From Actinomycetota bacterium (GTDB lineage: Bacteria; Actinomycetota; Rubrobacteria; Rubrobacterales; Rubrobacteraceae), in NCBI GenBank assembly GCA_902810695.1, contig CADDYV010000008.1:33719-97718 (forward strand): 64,000 nucleotides of DNA, in the 5' to 3' direction. Each line of letters begins with the position of its first letter. Positions within the stretch are counted from its first letter, which is position 1. A program made the translations under genes and the position numbers. Shown here piece by piece: positions 8,699 through 15,789 of this stretch. Below the pieces are notes generated by a model, which worked only from the letters and a program-made list of their open reading frames with translations, was not told the origin of the DNA and did no database searches.

Positions 8699-8930
8699 CC
8701 CACAGGTTGCCACTGAAACCTAGCATTTTGGCGTCCGCTGGTGTCTGGCACCTGTCTGACTTGTGGTGGAACATCTCCAGTTTGATACTTTTGTCTACTG
8801 AAAAGGACTACTTAGGGACCAAAATAGTCCAGGTGGATGCTTCTAAATCGTCCATATGGACGATGCCTATGATTTTCTCTGTCGTTACTCTTACTAGGGT
8901 AACGTCGCTCTGAGGAACAGGAGGTCGAGT
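8699..8930. promoter_or_regulatory. Upstream region of the LuxR-type gene with three inverted repeats
   Basis: No gene is seen in this 232-base gap. It holds GGACTA/TAGTCC (8805-8810 and 8825-8830), a perfect 18-base palindrome with core TCCATATGGA at 8847-8864, and CGTTAC-N10-GTAACG at 8883-8904, close to the start codon. Such a cluster suggests operator sites for one or more dimeric regulators. I could not place a confident -35/-10 pair. Confidence 0.5.
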
Positions 8931-9563
8931 GTGGCGGCGATAGCGAAAGTTATAGAAAGACCACAAGAGAGGCCGTTGGGGTTGATCTGGGTAGATTCAC
9001 CGTATCCGATGTTGTCTCTTGGCTTGGAGAAGGCGCTGGCCGGTGAGGCTTACATTTACTCTGGAAGGGGTGTGCCGAAAGAGAGGCCTTCTCTGATCAT
9101 CCTTTGCCAGGACGATGGAGACATCGCGTCGAGATTGCACCGTTTGCAAACTGCGGCGCCAGACACTCCTGCTCTGGTCTTCGGCTACAATGTGAGCGCC
9201 CAGGCCGTGCGGGAGGCGCTACGGGCCGGGGCCCGCGGATTTATCCACGCCCGCATGAAGCCTGAGCAGATCGCCAGGTCAATATCACTGGTGTGTGAGA
9301 AGGGTGAGATCGTGGTTCCGAGGGAAGTCTTGACGGACCTGGTAGCCGGAGAGTCGAGAAAGACTGAGCTTCTTGATCTCCTCACCAACCGCCAGCGGGA
9401 GATACTCGAACTGGTCGAGCAGGGACTTACCAATGCCCAAATAGCCAAGCAGCTCTACCTCGCCGAGTTCACCATCAAGCAACACCTGCGCCACGCATAC
9501 AAGACCCTGGGCGTTCGCAACAGAACCGAGGCCGCCCGTCTTATCCGGAACAGTAACCACTGA
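8931..9563 (+). CDS. LuxR/NarL-family regulator with degenerate receiver domain
   Basis: A 210-residue putative DNA-binding protein. The C-terminus (about residues 145-208) is a clear GerE/LuxR helix-turn-helix: LTNRQREILELVEQGLTNAQ, followed by a recognition helix in YLAEFTIKQHLRHAYKTLGV. The N-terminal half has the fold pattern of a receiver, but the phospho-acceptor aspartate expected after the third strand appears to be cysteine (PSLIILCQDD), and the usual acidic pair is not obvious (LIWVDS). It is therefore probably not a classical two-component target; no kinase is adjacent. The GTG start has a perfect AGGAGGT site. Its position behind the pilus genes suggests, but does not prove, a link. 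Confidence 0.82.
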   Translation: MAAIAKVIERPQERPLGLIWVDSPYPMLSLGLEKALAGEAYIYSGRGVPKERPSLIILCQDDGDIASRLHRLQTAAPDTPALVFGYNVSAQAVREALRAGARGFIHARMKPEQIARSISLVCEKGEIVVPREVLTDLVAGESRKTELLDLLTNRQREILELVEQGLTNAQIAKQLYLAEFTIKQHLRHAYKTLGVRNRTEAARLIRNSNH

Positions 9564-9568
9564 TTCGA

Positions 9569-9594
9569 AGGGGATCCATCCGGCTGGGTCCCCT
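9569..9594 (+). terminator. Hairpin after the LuxR-type gene
   Basis: A 9-base stem (AGGGGATCC / GGGTCCCCT, one G-T pair) with an 8-base loop starts 6 bases after the stop codon. There is no T-run, so it may be a weak terminator or 3' stabiliser. Confidence 0.4.
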
Positions 9595-9748
9595 GTACTC
9601 CTAGAACCCGAAGTGCGTGCCCGTAACTAGCACCAAACGGCACCGAAGAATATTTAAAGTGTGTTTGGCAACAAAATCTCTCGCATATTATGTGTGTTTG
9701 AGTGTAGGATTGTAGCAAGGTACGTAGAAATGACGAAAGAAGCTCCTC

Positions 9749-9967
9749 ATGATAAAGATCATGGTCGAAGTAGAAACTCGTAACGAGCGGTTTTCGGTGG
9801 CGGTTTCGGCTGATAGCATCTGTCAGGCTCTCGCGCTCGTAGACGAGTTTTATCCGGCCTCTCGCGCCAGAATTGTATTTCCGATTGACCCGGAGATGTT
9901 CTTTATCGGAGATCCCCTATCGTCGCTGTTGCGGGAGATGAGTACATCTGAGTTTCTAGCGGGATAG
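9749..9967 (+). CDS. Small protein of unknown function
   Basis: A 72-residue acidic protein that I do not recognise. It reads as a compact alpha/beta domain (IKIMVEVETRNERFSVAVSA, a helix about residues 25-35, then RARIVFPIDPEMFF), with no membrane segment or metal motif. An in-frame ATG at 9761 is an alternative start; neither has a strong ribosome site. Possible promoter elements TTGGCA (9665) and TATTAT (9686) lie upstream, but their spacing is short. Codon use is less GC-biased than in the neighbouring pil genes. It could be spurious, but the ordered strand-helix-strand pattern favours a real gene. Confidence 0.5.
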   Translation: MIKIMVEVETRNERFSVAVSADSICQALALVDEFYPASRARIVFPIDPEMFFIGDPLSSLLREMSTSEFLAG

Positions 9968-10793
9968 GGAGCAGAGAAGGGTATTTGGTGGCGCGCCTAC
10001 CGTAACTCGCAAAGGGTATTTCCGCCGCCTCGTCGAATTGTAGTGCCCGTCGCCATAGACGAACGCACACTCTCCGTTGCCGACGCGGCGTCCGCCTTAT
10101 CCCTGGGGGCTAACCGGCGCAGTAGACAAAGGTAGGGCGCACGGTTATCGCTACTTGGGGAGGTGCTTCGGAGCGCACCTTCGCACCAGCACTTACAGCA
10201 GGGAGGAAATGATCCTTTAGAACGATGTTGCCGGGCGCGTTTAGTAGGAGAGTGTAGTTAGGGCGGTGGCAGAGCATCTGATCCCCAGATGTCCGCGGAG
10301 AAGTGATCGCTGCTGGATTGCGCTGATACAAGAAGATGGGACAGTGCGGGGACAGGGCTGCGTCTAAACAAGGAGAAGAAGGACAGATTGGGCATACGAG
10401 GAAACCGTACAAATCTCATGACAGACGTAACATTTTGCTGCGCTTTCGTCGCCGGTACTGCAACGGGGCAACCCGGAGCGCGTGACGATGGGATGCCGAC
10501 CTCGTCAATGGTTGCGCAGGCTTGCGGCTGACGCCTTGAGTGGAGCGAGACCGTAGCAGAGAAAGTCTGGATACGAGCGTGAGGAAAGACGGCTCATACT
10601 TGAGTGGCCTTCGCGGCAAGAGGCGCGAGATGGCTTATCGCGCCTCGTCGTTTTGCGCTGTAAGAGCGCACCGACTCTACGCTGATCCGTGCGATCGCGG
10701 GATAGCGGAACTTTCCCGTTGCGGAAAACCCGACAACACTGGGCGCAACTTCGCGTTGTGGGACGGGGGGTGCCAGTAATCCGGGTGGAGAGG
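9968..10793. other. 826-base stretch without a convincing gene
   Basis: No open frame here looks like a protein family I know. Structure seen: a 10-base direct repeat AAGGGTATTT at 9977 and 10012 flanking a near-palindrome centred on GGCGCGCC; a hairpin AGGTGC/GCACCT at 10161-10180; a perfect 9-base-pair hairpin at 10620-10646 followed by TTTT; and TGCGCT/AGCGCA at 10654-10670. A 30-codon frame from about 10041 begins like a small helix-turn-helix protein but stops early. This may be an untranslated RNA region, decayed genes, or both. Confidence 0.5.
10620..10654 (+). terminator. Intrinsic-terminator-like hairpin
   Basis: A perfect 9-base-pair stem, GAGGCGCGA (10620-10628) with TCGCGCCTC (10638-10646), a 9-base loop, then GTCGTTTT. 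No coding region is seen immediately upstream, so if it is a real terminator it ends an RNA transcribed from the unexplained gap. Confidence 0.5.
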
Positions 10794-11747
10794 ATGGAAA
10801 GGGAGAGCAGGATCTACGTTGCCGGTCATCAGGGGATGGTTGGCTCGGCTATTCTCCGGTGTTTAGAGACCGCAGGTTTCGAGGACATCAGCACGCGCTC
10901 CCACGGCGAGTTGGATCTCACCGACTCCCGTGCTGTAGAGGAGTTTTTTGCTTCTGAGAGGCCAGAGTATGTCTTTCTCGCTGCGAGCAAAGTCGGAAGT
11001 GTGCCGACCTCCACCTATCCAGCGACTGTCCTGCGGGAGAACCTGGCTGTCGAGCTAAACGTATTAGAGGCAGCTTACCGCTACGGCGTCAGGAGGCTTC
11101 TGTTTTTGGCCGGCTCGTATATCTATCCCAGGTCTGCTCCTCAGCCCGTAAAAGAGGAGTATCTGCTTACAGGAAAGCCCGAAGCCGACAGCGAAGCCTA
11201 TGCTATCGCCAGGATAGCTGGTATCAAGCTCTGCCAGGCGTACAACAGGCAGTATGGCACGAACTTTATAAGCGCAGTGTCTGCTTACCTCTACGGTCCT
11301 GGAAGCGGATTTGAACCTGAGAGCAGCTACCTGCTACCTGCGCTCATCCGCGAGTTCCACGGAGCCAAAGAAGGAAGGCGCGAGCATATAGTGGTATGGG
11401 GAACAGGCAGTTCCAGGAGGGAACTTCTGCATGTGGATGACCTCGCCGACGCCTGCGTTTACCTGATGGACAATTACTCGGGAGAAGAGATCGTCAATGT
11501 GGGGTCTGGCAGAGATGTGAGCGTAGAGGAGCTTGCTCGGATGATCGGGGAGGTCGTGGGCTACGAAGGTGATATCGTCTTTGATGCCTCTAGGCCTGAT
11601 GCAATACCTTCAATGTTGCTCGACGCAAGCAAGCTGAACAATATGGGATGGAGGGCGAGAATACCGCTAAGAGAAGGTATAGAGCGGGCCTACGAGTGGT
11701 TTCTGGATCAGGGGAATCGAAGCGAGTCCGCCTCATCCCTGCGCTGA
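10794..11747 (+). CDS. GDP-L-fucose synthase-like reductase with replaced catalytic residues
   Basis: A 317-residue extended short-chain dehydrogenase, closest by eye to GDP-L-fucose synthase (Fcl/WcaG). The NADP loop GHQGMVGS, the frame around YAIARIAGIKLCQAYNRQYG and GRDVSVEELA are clear. With the ATG at 10794 (behind GTGGAGAGG) the numbering matches the E. coli enzyme exactly, yet Ser107 is Gly, Cys109 is Tyr, Lys140 is Arg and His179 is Tyr; only Tyr136 remains. Epimerisation by the known mechanism is therefore doubtful. It may act on another nucleotide sugar or be non-catalytic. No GDP-mannose dehydratase is nearby. A longer in-frame start at 10689 exists but is unlikely. Confidence 0.75.
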   Translation: MERESRIYVAGHQGMVGSAILRCLETAGFEDISTRSHGELDLTDSRAVEEFFASERPEYVFLAASKVGSVPTSTYPATVLRENLAVELNVLEAAYRYGVRRLLFLAGSYIYPRSAPQPVKEEYLLTGKPEADSEAYAIARIAGIKLCQAYNRQYGTNFISAVSAYLYGPGSGFEPESSYLLPALIREFHGAKEGRREHIVVWGTGSSRRELLHVDDLADACVYLMDNYSGEEIVNVGSGRDVSVEELARMIGEVVGYEGDIVFDASRPDAIPSMLLDASKLNNMGWRARIPLREGIERAYEWFLDQGNRSESASSLR

Positions 11748-11765
11748 AAAGCCGCTTTTCAGCGC
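11741..11765. terminator. Bidirectional terminator hairpin shared by convergent genes
   Basis: A perfect 11-base-pair stem, GCGCTGAAAAG / CTTTTCAGCGC, with a 3-base CCG loop. Both stop codons lie inside it: TGA of the plus-strand gene at 11745-11747 and, on the minus strand, TGA at 11761-11759. Being palindromic, with a T-rich arm in either direction, it can serve both transcripts. Confidence 0.75.
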
Positions 11766-12784
11766 ATCTTGCGTATCTTTTCAAAGTGATGGTAGAGCGA
11801 GCCGTGCATGGGATGGCGGGAGAAGATCTCGTTCTCGAAACGTCGGATCACGAAGAAACCGCCGACGACGAGCGGCAGGTAGTAGGTTAGCGCGCGCCAG
11901 ATCAAAACCCCGCCGAGCAGTGCTCCGTGCTGACCGGCGGCATCCGAGCCGACGAGAGCGGCAAACCCGAGCTCTGCAGCCCCGCTTCCGCCTGGTGTTG
12001 GGGAGAGCGGCAATACCAGATACAGAACGAGCAGAGCCACCCACACCTCTGCGGTGCTGCCCGACCATCCCGCTGCTTTCAAAGAGAGCGCGCCTATCAA
12101 GGGAAATACTATCCAGTAGAGTATCTGCAGGAGGCCGCAGATCAGTATCGCTTGCGGTTGGTGGGCCCAGATCCGGGTAAAACCGCGCCTGAGCTGGCGA
12201 TAAAATTTGGAGGCTTTCGTGCGCCAGTCGGAGTTTTCTTGGCTGGAGGCTTGACCCCTGATCGGCGCGGCGCTCCCGCCGCTTCTCCGCACCAGGAAGG
12301 CGACCAGAGCCCATACCAGAGCCATCCCCACCGCGATACCGAGCATAAACTTGCCCCCGACACGAACCGGTATCGGGACGAGAAAAAACCCGATCACCGC
12401 CCCGGTCACCAGGACGGTGAAGTTCAGGATGGCTTTGACTGCTATGATGGCTCCGCTCATTCCCGCGGAGAGACCGGTCCGGCTGAGCGCGAACACCTCG
12501 TAGGGAAGCTCGCCGCCCATAAATGGCGTAACATCTCCGACCGAGTTCGAGCCGAGGTAGATCCGCGTCATCTCGTAGACCCTGGAGCGTTTGATCTCCG
12601 GGTTAGCCAGAATCGCCAGCATCGAGCCTTGCAGAAACCAGCTCACCACAGTCAGCAATATCGCCAGAATCAGCGGCCACACTTCTTCTATACGAGGGAT
12701 GCCCTTGACCTGGCTCCCGACCACGAGTATTCCTACGATGCTGAAGAGCAATCCTGTAACCAGCCCGATTATGGCTTGCTTCAT
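11759..12784 (-). CDS. Integral membrane protein, lysylphosphatidylglycerol synthase TM/UPF0104 family
   Basis: A 341-residue polytopic membrane protein with about eight hydrophobic segments, matching the flippase-like transmembrane family (UPF0104, AglD2/MprF membrane part). Supporting signs are the N-terminal hydrophobic pairs, the conserved-looking SNSVGDVTPFMGGELPYEVF in the second loop and the proline-rich LPLSPTPGGSGAAELGF near residue 270. There is no cytosolic aminoacyl-transferase domain, so lysyl transfer is not expected; a role in lipid or glycolipid flipping is inferred only. The ATG overlaps the stop of the upstream transporter gene (ATGA), forming a two-gene minus-strand operon. 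Confidence 0.8.
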   Translation of the reverse strand: MKQAIIGLVTGLLFSIVGILVVGSQVKGIPRIEEVWPLILAILLTVVSWFLQGSMLAILANPEIKRSRVYEMTRIYLGSNSVGDVTPFMGGELPYEVFALSRTGLSAGMSGAIIAVKAILNFTVLVTGAVIGFFLVPIPVRVGGKFMLGIAVGMALVWALVAFLVRRSGGSAAPIRGQASSQENSDWRTKASKFYRQLRRGFTRIWAHQPQAILICGLLQILYWIVFPLIGALSLKAAGWSGSTAEVWVALLVLYLVLPLSPTPGGSGAAELGFAALVGSDAAGQHGALLGGVLIWRALTYYLPLVVGGFFVIRRFENEIFSRHPMHGSLYHHFEKIRKMR

Positions 12785-13995
12785 GTGGAGGGCTCCTTCT
12801 GTATGCCAGTTGTTTCTTCTCCTCCTTCATCCTCTTTCTGGGGGGATGGAGCTCCGGACGAGTCTTCATCAGATAGGATTTCGTCTACCAGGGTAACCAT
12901 GAACGCCGCCGCCGGAACGGCCAGGAGCACGCCCACCAGCCCTAGCAGCTTGCCAAACACGAGGAAGGAGAAGATCACCACCACGGGATGCAGCCTCACC
13001 TCACGCCCCATGACCAATGGTTGTATCAGGTGGCTGTCAAGCTGGTTCAGGGCAAAGAAGAGCACGACCACCAGGGCTGCTTTCAGTGGAGAGATGGTAA
13101 GCGCCAGGAGTGCGGGAAGGAGCCCGCCGATAATCGGGCCAAAATAGGGGACGACCTCCAGCAGCCCGGCCAGAATGCCGAGGGTGAGGGGCAGGGGAAC
13201 GCCCAGGATCCAGAGCCCCACCCCGGCACCGCCGCCCACGATCAACATCGCCAGAATCAAGCCCACGATCCAGCCGCGAAGCCTCGCCTCCAGATTTTCT
13301 ATGATCTCCTCGATCTCACCCTTCCTGTTTTGAGGCACGAACCGCAAGATTCCTTTGATCAGGGAACCAGGGTCGTGAGCCATGTAGAGCGAGAGAACCA
13401 GAATTGCTATAGCGTCGATCAGGAATCCCGTGGCCGTAGTAAGAACGGTGGGGATGGAGCCGAGCAGACTTGTGAGGTAGTCTTCAAGCTTGATCAGGTA
13501 TCCCGAAAGGTTTGGCGTGAGCCCCAGGTTTTGATGCAGACGCCCGAGTAGATGGTTGAGCGAGTTGGCGTAGCCGGGCAGGGAAGAGCTCAAGACGAGG
13601 ACCTCGCGCACAATGTTCGGGATCAGAACCAGCCAGATGAACACCACTATTGCTGCGATTATTCCCAGGAGGATGAGGGCGGCTTCCCAGGAGCGGATTC
13701 CCAGCCTCCCCAGCCTGAGCACGAAGGTCCTCAAGATGAGAGCTAAGAGAGCGGAGATCGCCACGAGCTCCAGGACCGGAACAAGCTTGTAGAGCAAGAA
13801 CAGCCCGGCTGCAACCAGTACCGGCACTGCAAAAGGAGCGCCCCGCTTTAGCCAGCTTTGTCCACTGCCCCTGTCTGCGGCAGGGTGAGGCGCTGTGCTT
13901 TCTTTCTTAGAGCCGTCTTCGGTGTGGCCTCTGCTCATGCCTCCGGTAAAAGTCCACGTAGATTTAAAAGCTTCGAACCTGCGAACGCGTCCCAT
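12781..13995 (-). CDS. AI-2E family transporter (PerM-like)
   Basis: A 404-residue membrane protein of the AI-2E/UPF0118 family: hydrophilic N-terminus, about eight membrane helices, and the family signature region GLLEVVPYFGPIIGGLLPALLAL followed by QLDSHLIQPLVMGREVRLHP. Substrates vary in this family (autoinducer-2 export, Na+/H+ antiport), so none is assigned. The C-terminal tail is highly acidic. The start is uncertain: the ATG at 13995 has no ribosome site, while one at 13938 has GGAGG but too close. It is translationally coupled to the downstream membrane protein gene. Confidence 0.85.
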   Translation of the reverse strand: MGRVRRFEAFKSTWTFTGGMSRGHTEDGSKKESTAPHPAADRGSGQSWLKRGAPFAVPVLVAAGLFLLYKLVPVLELVAISALLALILRTFVLRLGRLGIRSWEAALILLGIIAAIVVFIWLVLIPNIVREVLVLSSSLPGYANSLNHLLGRLHQNLGLTPNLSGYLIKLEDYLTSLLGSIPTVLTTATGFLIDAIAILVLSLYMAHDPGSLIKGILRFVPQNRKGEIEEIIENLEARLRGWIVGLILAMLIVGGGAGVGLWILGVPLPLTLGILAGLLEVVPYFGPIIGGLLPALLALTISPLKAALVVVLFFALNQLDSHLIQPLVMGREVRLHPVVVIFSFLVFGKLLGLVGVLLAVPAAAFMVTLVDEILSDEDSSGAPSPQKEDEGGEETTGIQKEPST

Positions 13996-14090
13996 CGCGA
14001 AGTGCGTTTATATACTAATTTTACCTCTCTGAGACCGATTAGCCGATACCGAAAAGCACCTGGCCTGGGGACGGTTTATCGGGTTCTCGC

Positions 14091-15428
14091 TCAGTCTACG
14101 AACAGCTTGGAGGTGTCGGGTCTGGCAAAGAGGTCCACGATCCAGTCGAAGAGCACCTGGGCGCGGTTGAGATTGTAACCGAGTTCGTAGAGGTAGACCC
14201 CCTTCCAGATCAGAGCTCCCAGCAACCCGCTGACTTTTACGCCCAGGATGTCCGTGAGCGCCCCCGTCTCGCCGAGGTCCACAAGCTGGCCCAGCGAACG
14301 GTATTCGAAGGTAGCTGGCTCTTCCCCGCGCATCTCCGCCGCGAGGTTCAGCGCGGCACGCTTGCCTTCCTGCTCCGCTGCCTGGGCCAGCGCCGGGACC
14401 GGCGGTCCATCGTAGTCCAGCGTAACGCAGTCGCCTACCGCGTAGACTCCTGGCCTGCCCTTGACACGCAGGAATCCGTCCACGACTATCCGGCCCCGAC
14501 CATCCTTTTGCACGTCGAGATTTTTTACCATCGGGGCGGGTTCGATCCCTGCGGCCCAGACGGTGGTATGCGCGGGTATCGTCCGGTCGTCATCGAGGAT
14601 AACCGCGTCGGGGCGGACCTCTTTTACTTTGGCGTTGTTTATGATCTCCACCCTTTGCGCGGCGAGGCGGTGGGTGGCGGCATTTGCCAGGGAAGGGTCT
14701 ATGTCTTTCAGTATCCTGTCTCCGGCGTTGACCAGAACCAGACGTACCTGATCGAAGTCAACTTTGGGATAATCCTCTTTGAGAACGTCGAAGATCAGGT
14801 CGTGAGCGTCGGCTACCCCCTCGACCCCGGTGGGGCCGCCCCCCACGAAGACGAACGTCAATAAACCTTCTGGCAGGTTGTCGCGCAACCTCTCGGCTTC
14901 CTCGAAGCGATCCAGTATGCGGTTGCGCACTTCGAGAGCGTCTCTGAGGCCCTTCAGATCAATGGCGTGTTCTTCGGCTCCGGTCGCGCCGAAGAAGGTG
15001 GTGCGGCTGCCGGGAGCCAGGATCAGGTAGTCGTATTCGAAATCTCCGAGGTCAGTCTTGACTTTCTTGTTCTCGAAGTCCACGTCTGTAACCTCAGCCT
15101 GGCAGAACTCGGCTCCCAGCGGAGTGATCAGACGCCTGATCGGATGCGCCATGTGGCGCACCTCGATGTTTCCGGAGATGGCGGAGGGAACCATCGGCCA
15201 GAAGGTCGTGTAGTTCGTACGGTCTAGAAGCTCTACCCCTACCTCCCGGCTGCCAGCGAAAGTCTTTGCCAGCGTCTCGAGCGCGGATAGTCCGCCGAAG
15301 CCGCCCCCGACGACCAGGATTTTGGTCGGACTATCCGGGTAGGATACGCCGAGGGGAACGGGCTTTTTCCTGCGACTGTAGAGGCCCGTGCCGATCAAAA
15401 GTGCCGCTGCGAAGAGCTTGCCTTTCAC
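14091..15428 (-). CDS. ndh: Type II NADH dehydrogenase-like FAD oxidoreductase
   Basis: A 445-residue pyridine-nucleotide-disulphide oxidoreductase of the NDH-2 type, which passes electrons from NADH to quinone without pumping protons. After a short hydrophobic N-terminus it has the FAD loop VVGGGFGGLSALETL, the NAD loop VFVGGGPTGVEGV and the second FAD motif GVYAVGDCV. The C-terminal amphipathic/hydrophobic stretch (LLGALIWKGVYLYELGYNLN) would anchor it to the membrane. The GTG start has a GGAG site about 8 bases away. It is monocistronic or at most followed by the minus-strand pair, and divergent from the TPP-controlled cytX. Confidence 0.88.
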   Translation of the reverse strand: MKGKLFAAALLIGTGLYSRRKKPVPLGVSYPDSPTKILVVGGGFGGLSALETLAKTFAGSREVGVELLDRTNYTTFWPMVPSAISGNIEVRHMAHPIRRLITPLGAEFCQAEVTDVDFENKKVKTDLGDFEYDYLILAPGSRTTFFGATGAEEHAIDLKGLRDALEVRNRILDRFEEAERLRDNLPEGLLTFVFVGGGPTGVEGVADAHDLIFDVLKEDYPKVDFDQVRLVLVNAGDRILKDIDPSLANAATHRLAAQRVEIINNAKVKEVRPDAVILDDDRTIPAHTTVWAAGIEPAPMVKNLDVQKDGRGRIVVDGFLRVKGRPGVYAVGDCVTLDYDGPPVPALAQAAEQEGKRAALNLAAEMRGEEPATFEYRSLGQLVDLGETGALTDILGVKVSGLLGALIWKGVYLYELGYNLNRAQVLFDWIVDLFARPDTSKLFVD

Positions 15429-15570
15429 TTTCTCACTCCTTCTATCTCCGACAGGACATTCCCAGAATAGTCTACCGGTACACGGCTTCAGGTGCTCTCT
15501 TCTGCTGACCGATCAATTCGCGGGGATGTGACGGAGGCGAAATCCGGTGTAGACTGGTTCCATAACTTCA

Positions 15571-15666
15571 AGAGACGGGGAGCTTCCGGACACAGGAAGC
15601 TGAGAGGGCGCTAAGCTGGCCGCGCCGACCCATAGAACCTGATTCGGGTAATGCCGACGGAGGGAC
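15571..15666 (+). promoter_or_regulatory. TPP (thiamine pyrophosphate) riboswitch
   Basis: A clear THI-box: the 5' strand GGGGAGC, the conserved GCTGAGAGGG at 15599-15608, then GAACCTGATTCGGGTAATGC near 15635-15655 and the closing GACGGAGGGA. It lies 120 bases upstream of cytX. The long gap before the start codon leaves room for an expression platform; no T-run terminator is evident, so translational control or a less obvious terminator are both possible. Confidence 0.96.
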
Positions 15667-15789
15667 GCTCATAGATGACATCCGCACGAAACTCCAGCAC
15701 GAATTCGGCTTCCGCGTACTTCTCTTTTCGGTGGCGATCTTATCCAGGACGATGCGACCCTGAAAGATCGTGAAGGAAGGGGATAGATA

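Noticed and set aside
9650..9700. Fourth WhiG-type promoter (TTTAAAGTGT) before the small protein at 9749
   Set aside because: The -35-like box is partial and no GATAA-like box occurs 12 bases downstream.
10041..10133. Short frame resembling an excisionase/helix-turn-helix start (VADAASALSLG)
   Set aside because: Stops after 30 codons, has no ribosome site, and the continuation in another frame shows no recognition helix. Too weak for a pseudogene call.
10110..10412. 100-residue minus-strand frame in the gap
   Set aside because: Cysteine- and proline-rich random-looking sequence with no ribosome site or domain.
10540..10760. RNase P RNA gene
   Set aside because: A few short blocks (GAGGAAAGAC, TAAGAGCGCACC, CGGAAAACCC) match in order, but GGGTGAAA, ACAGAA and the terminal GGCTTA block are missing in the right places and there is no room before the next gene. 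Kept only as a hint in the gap finding.
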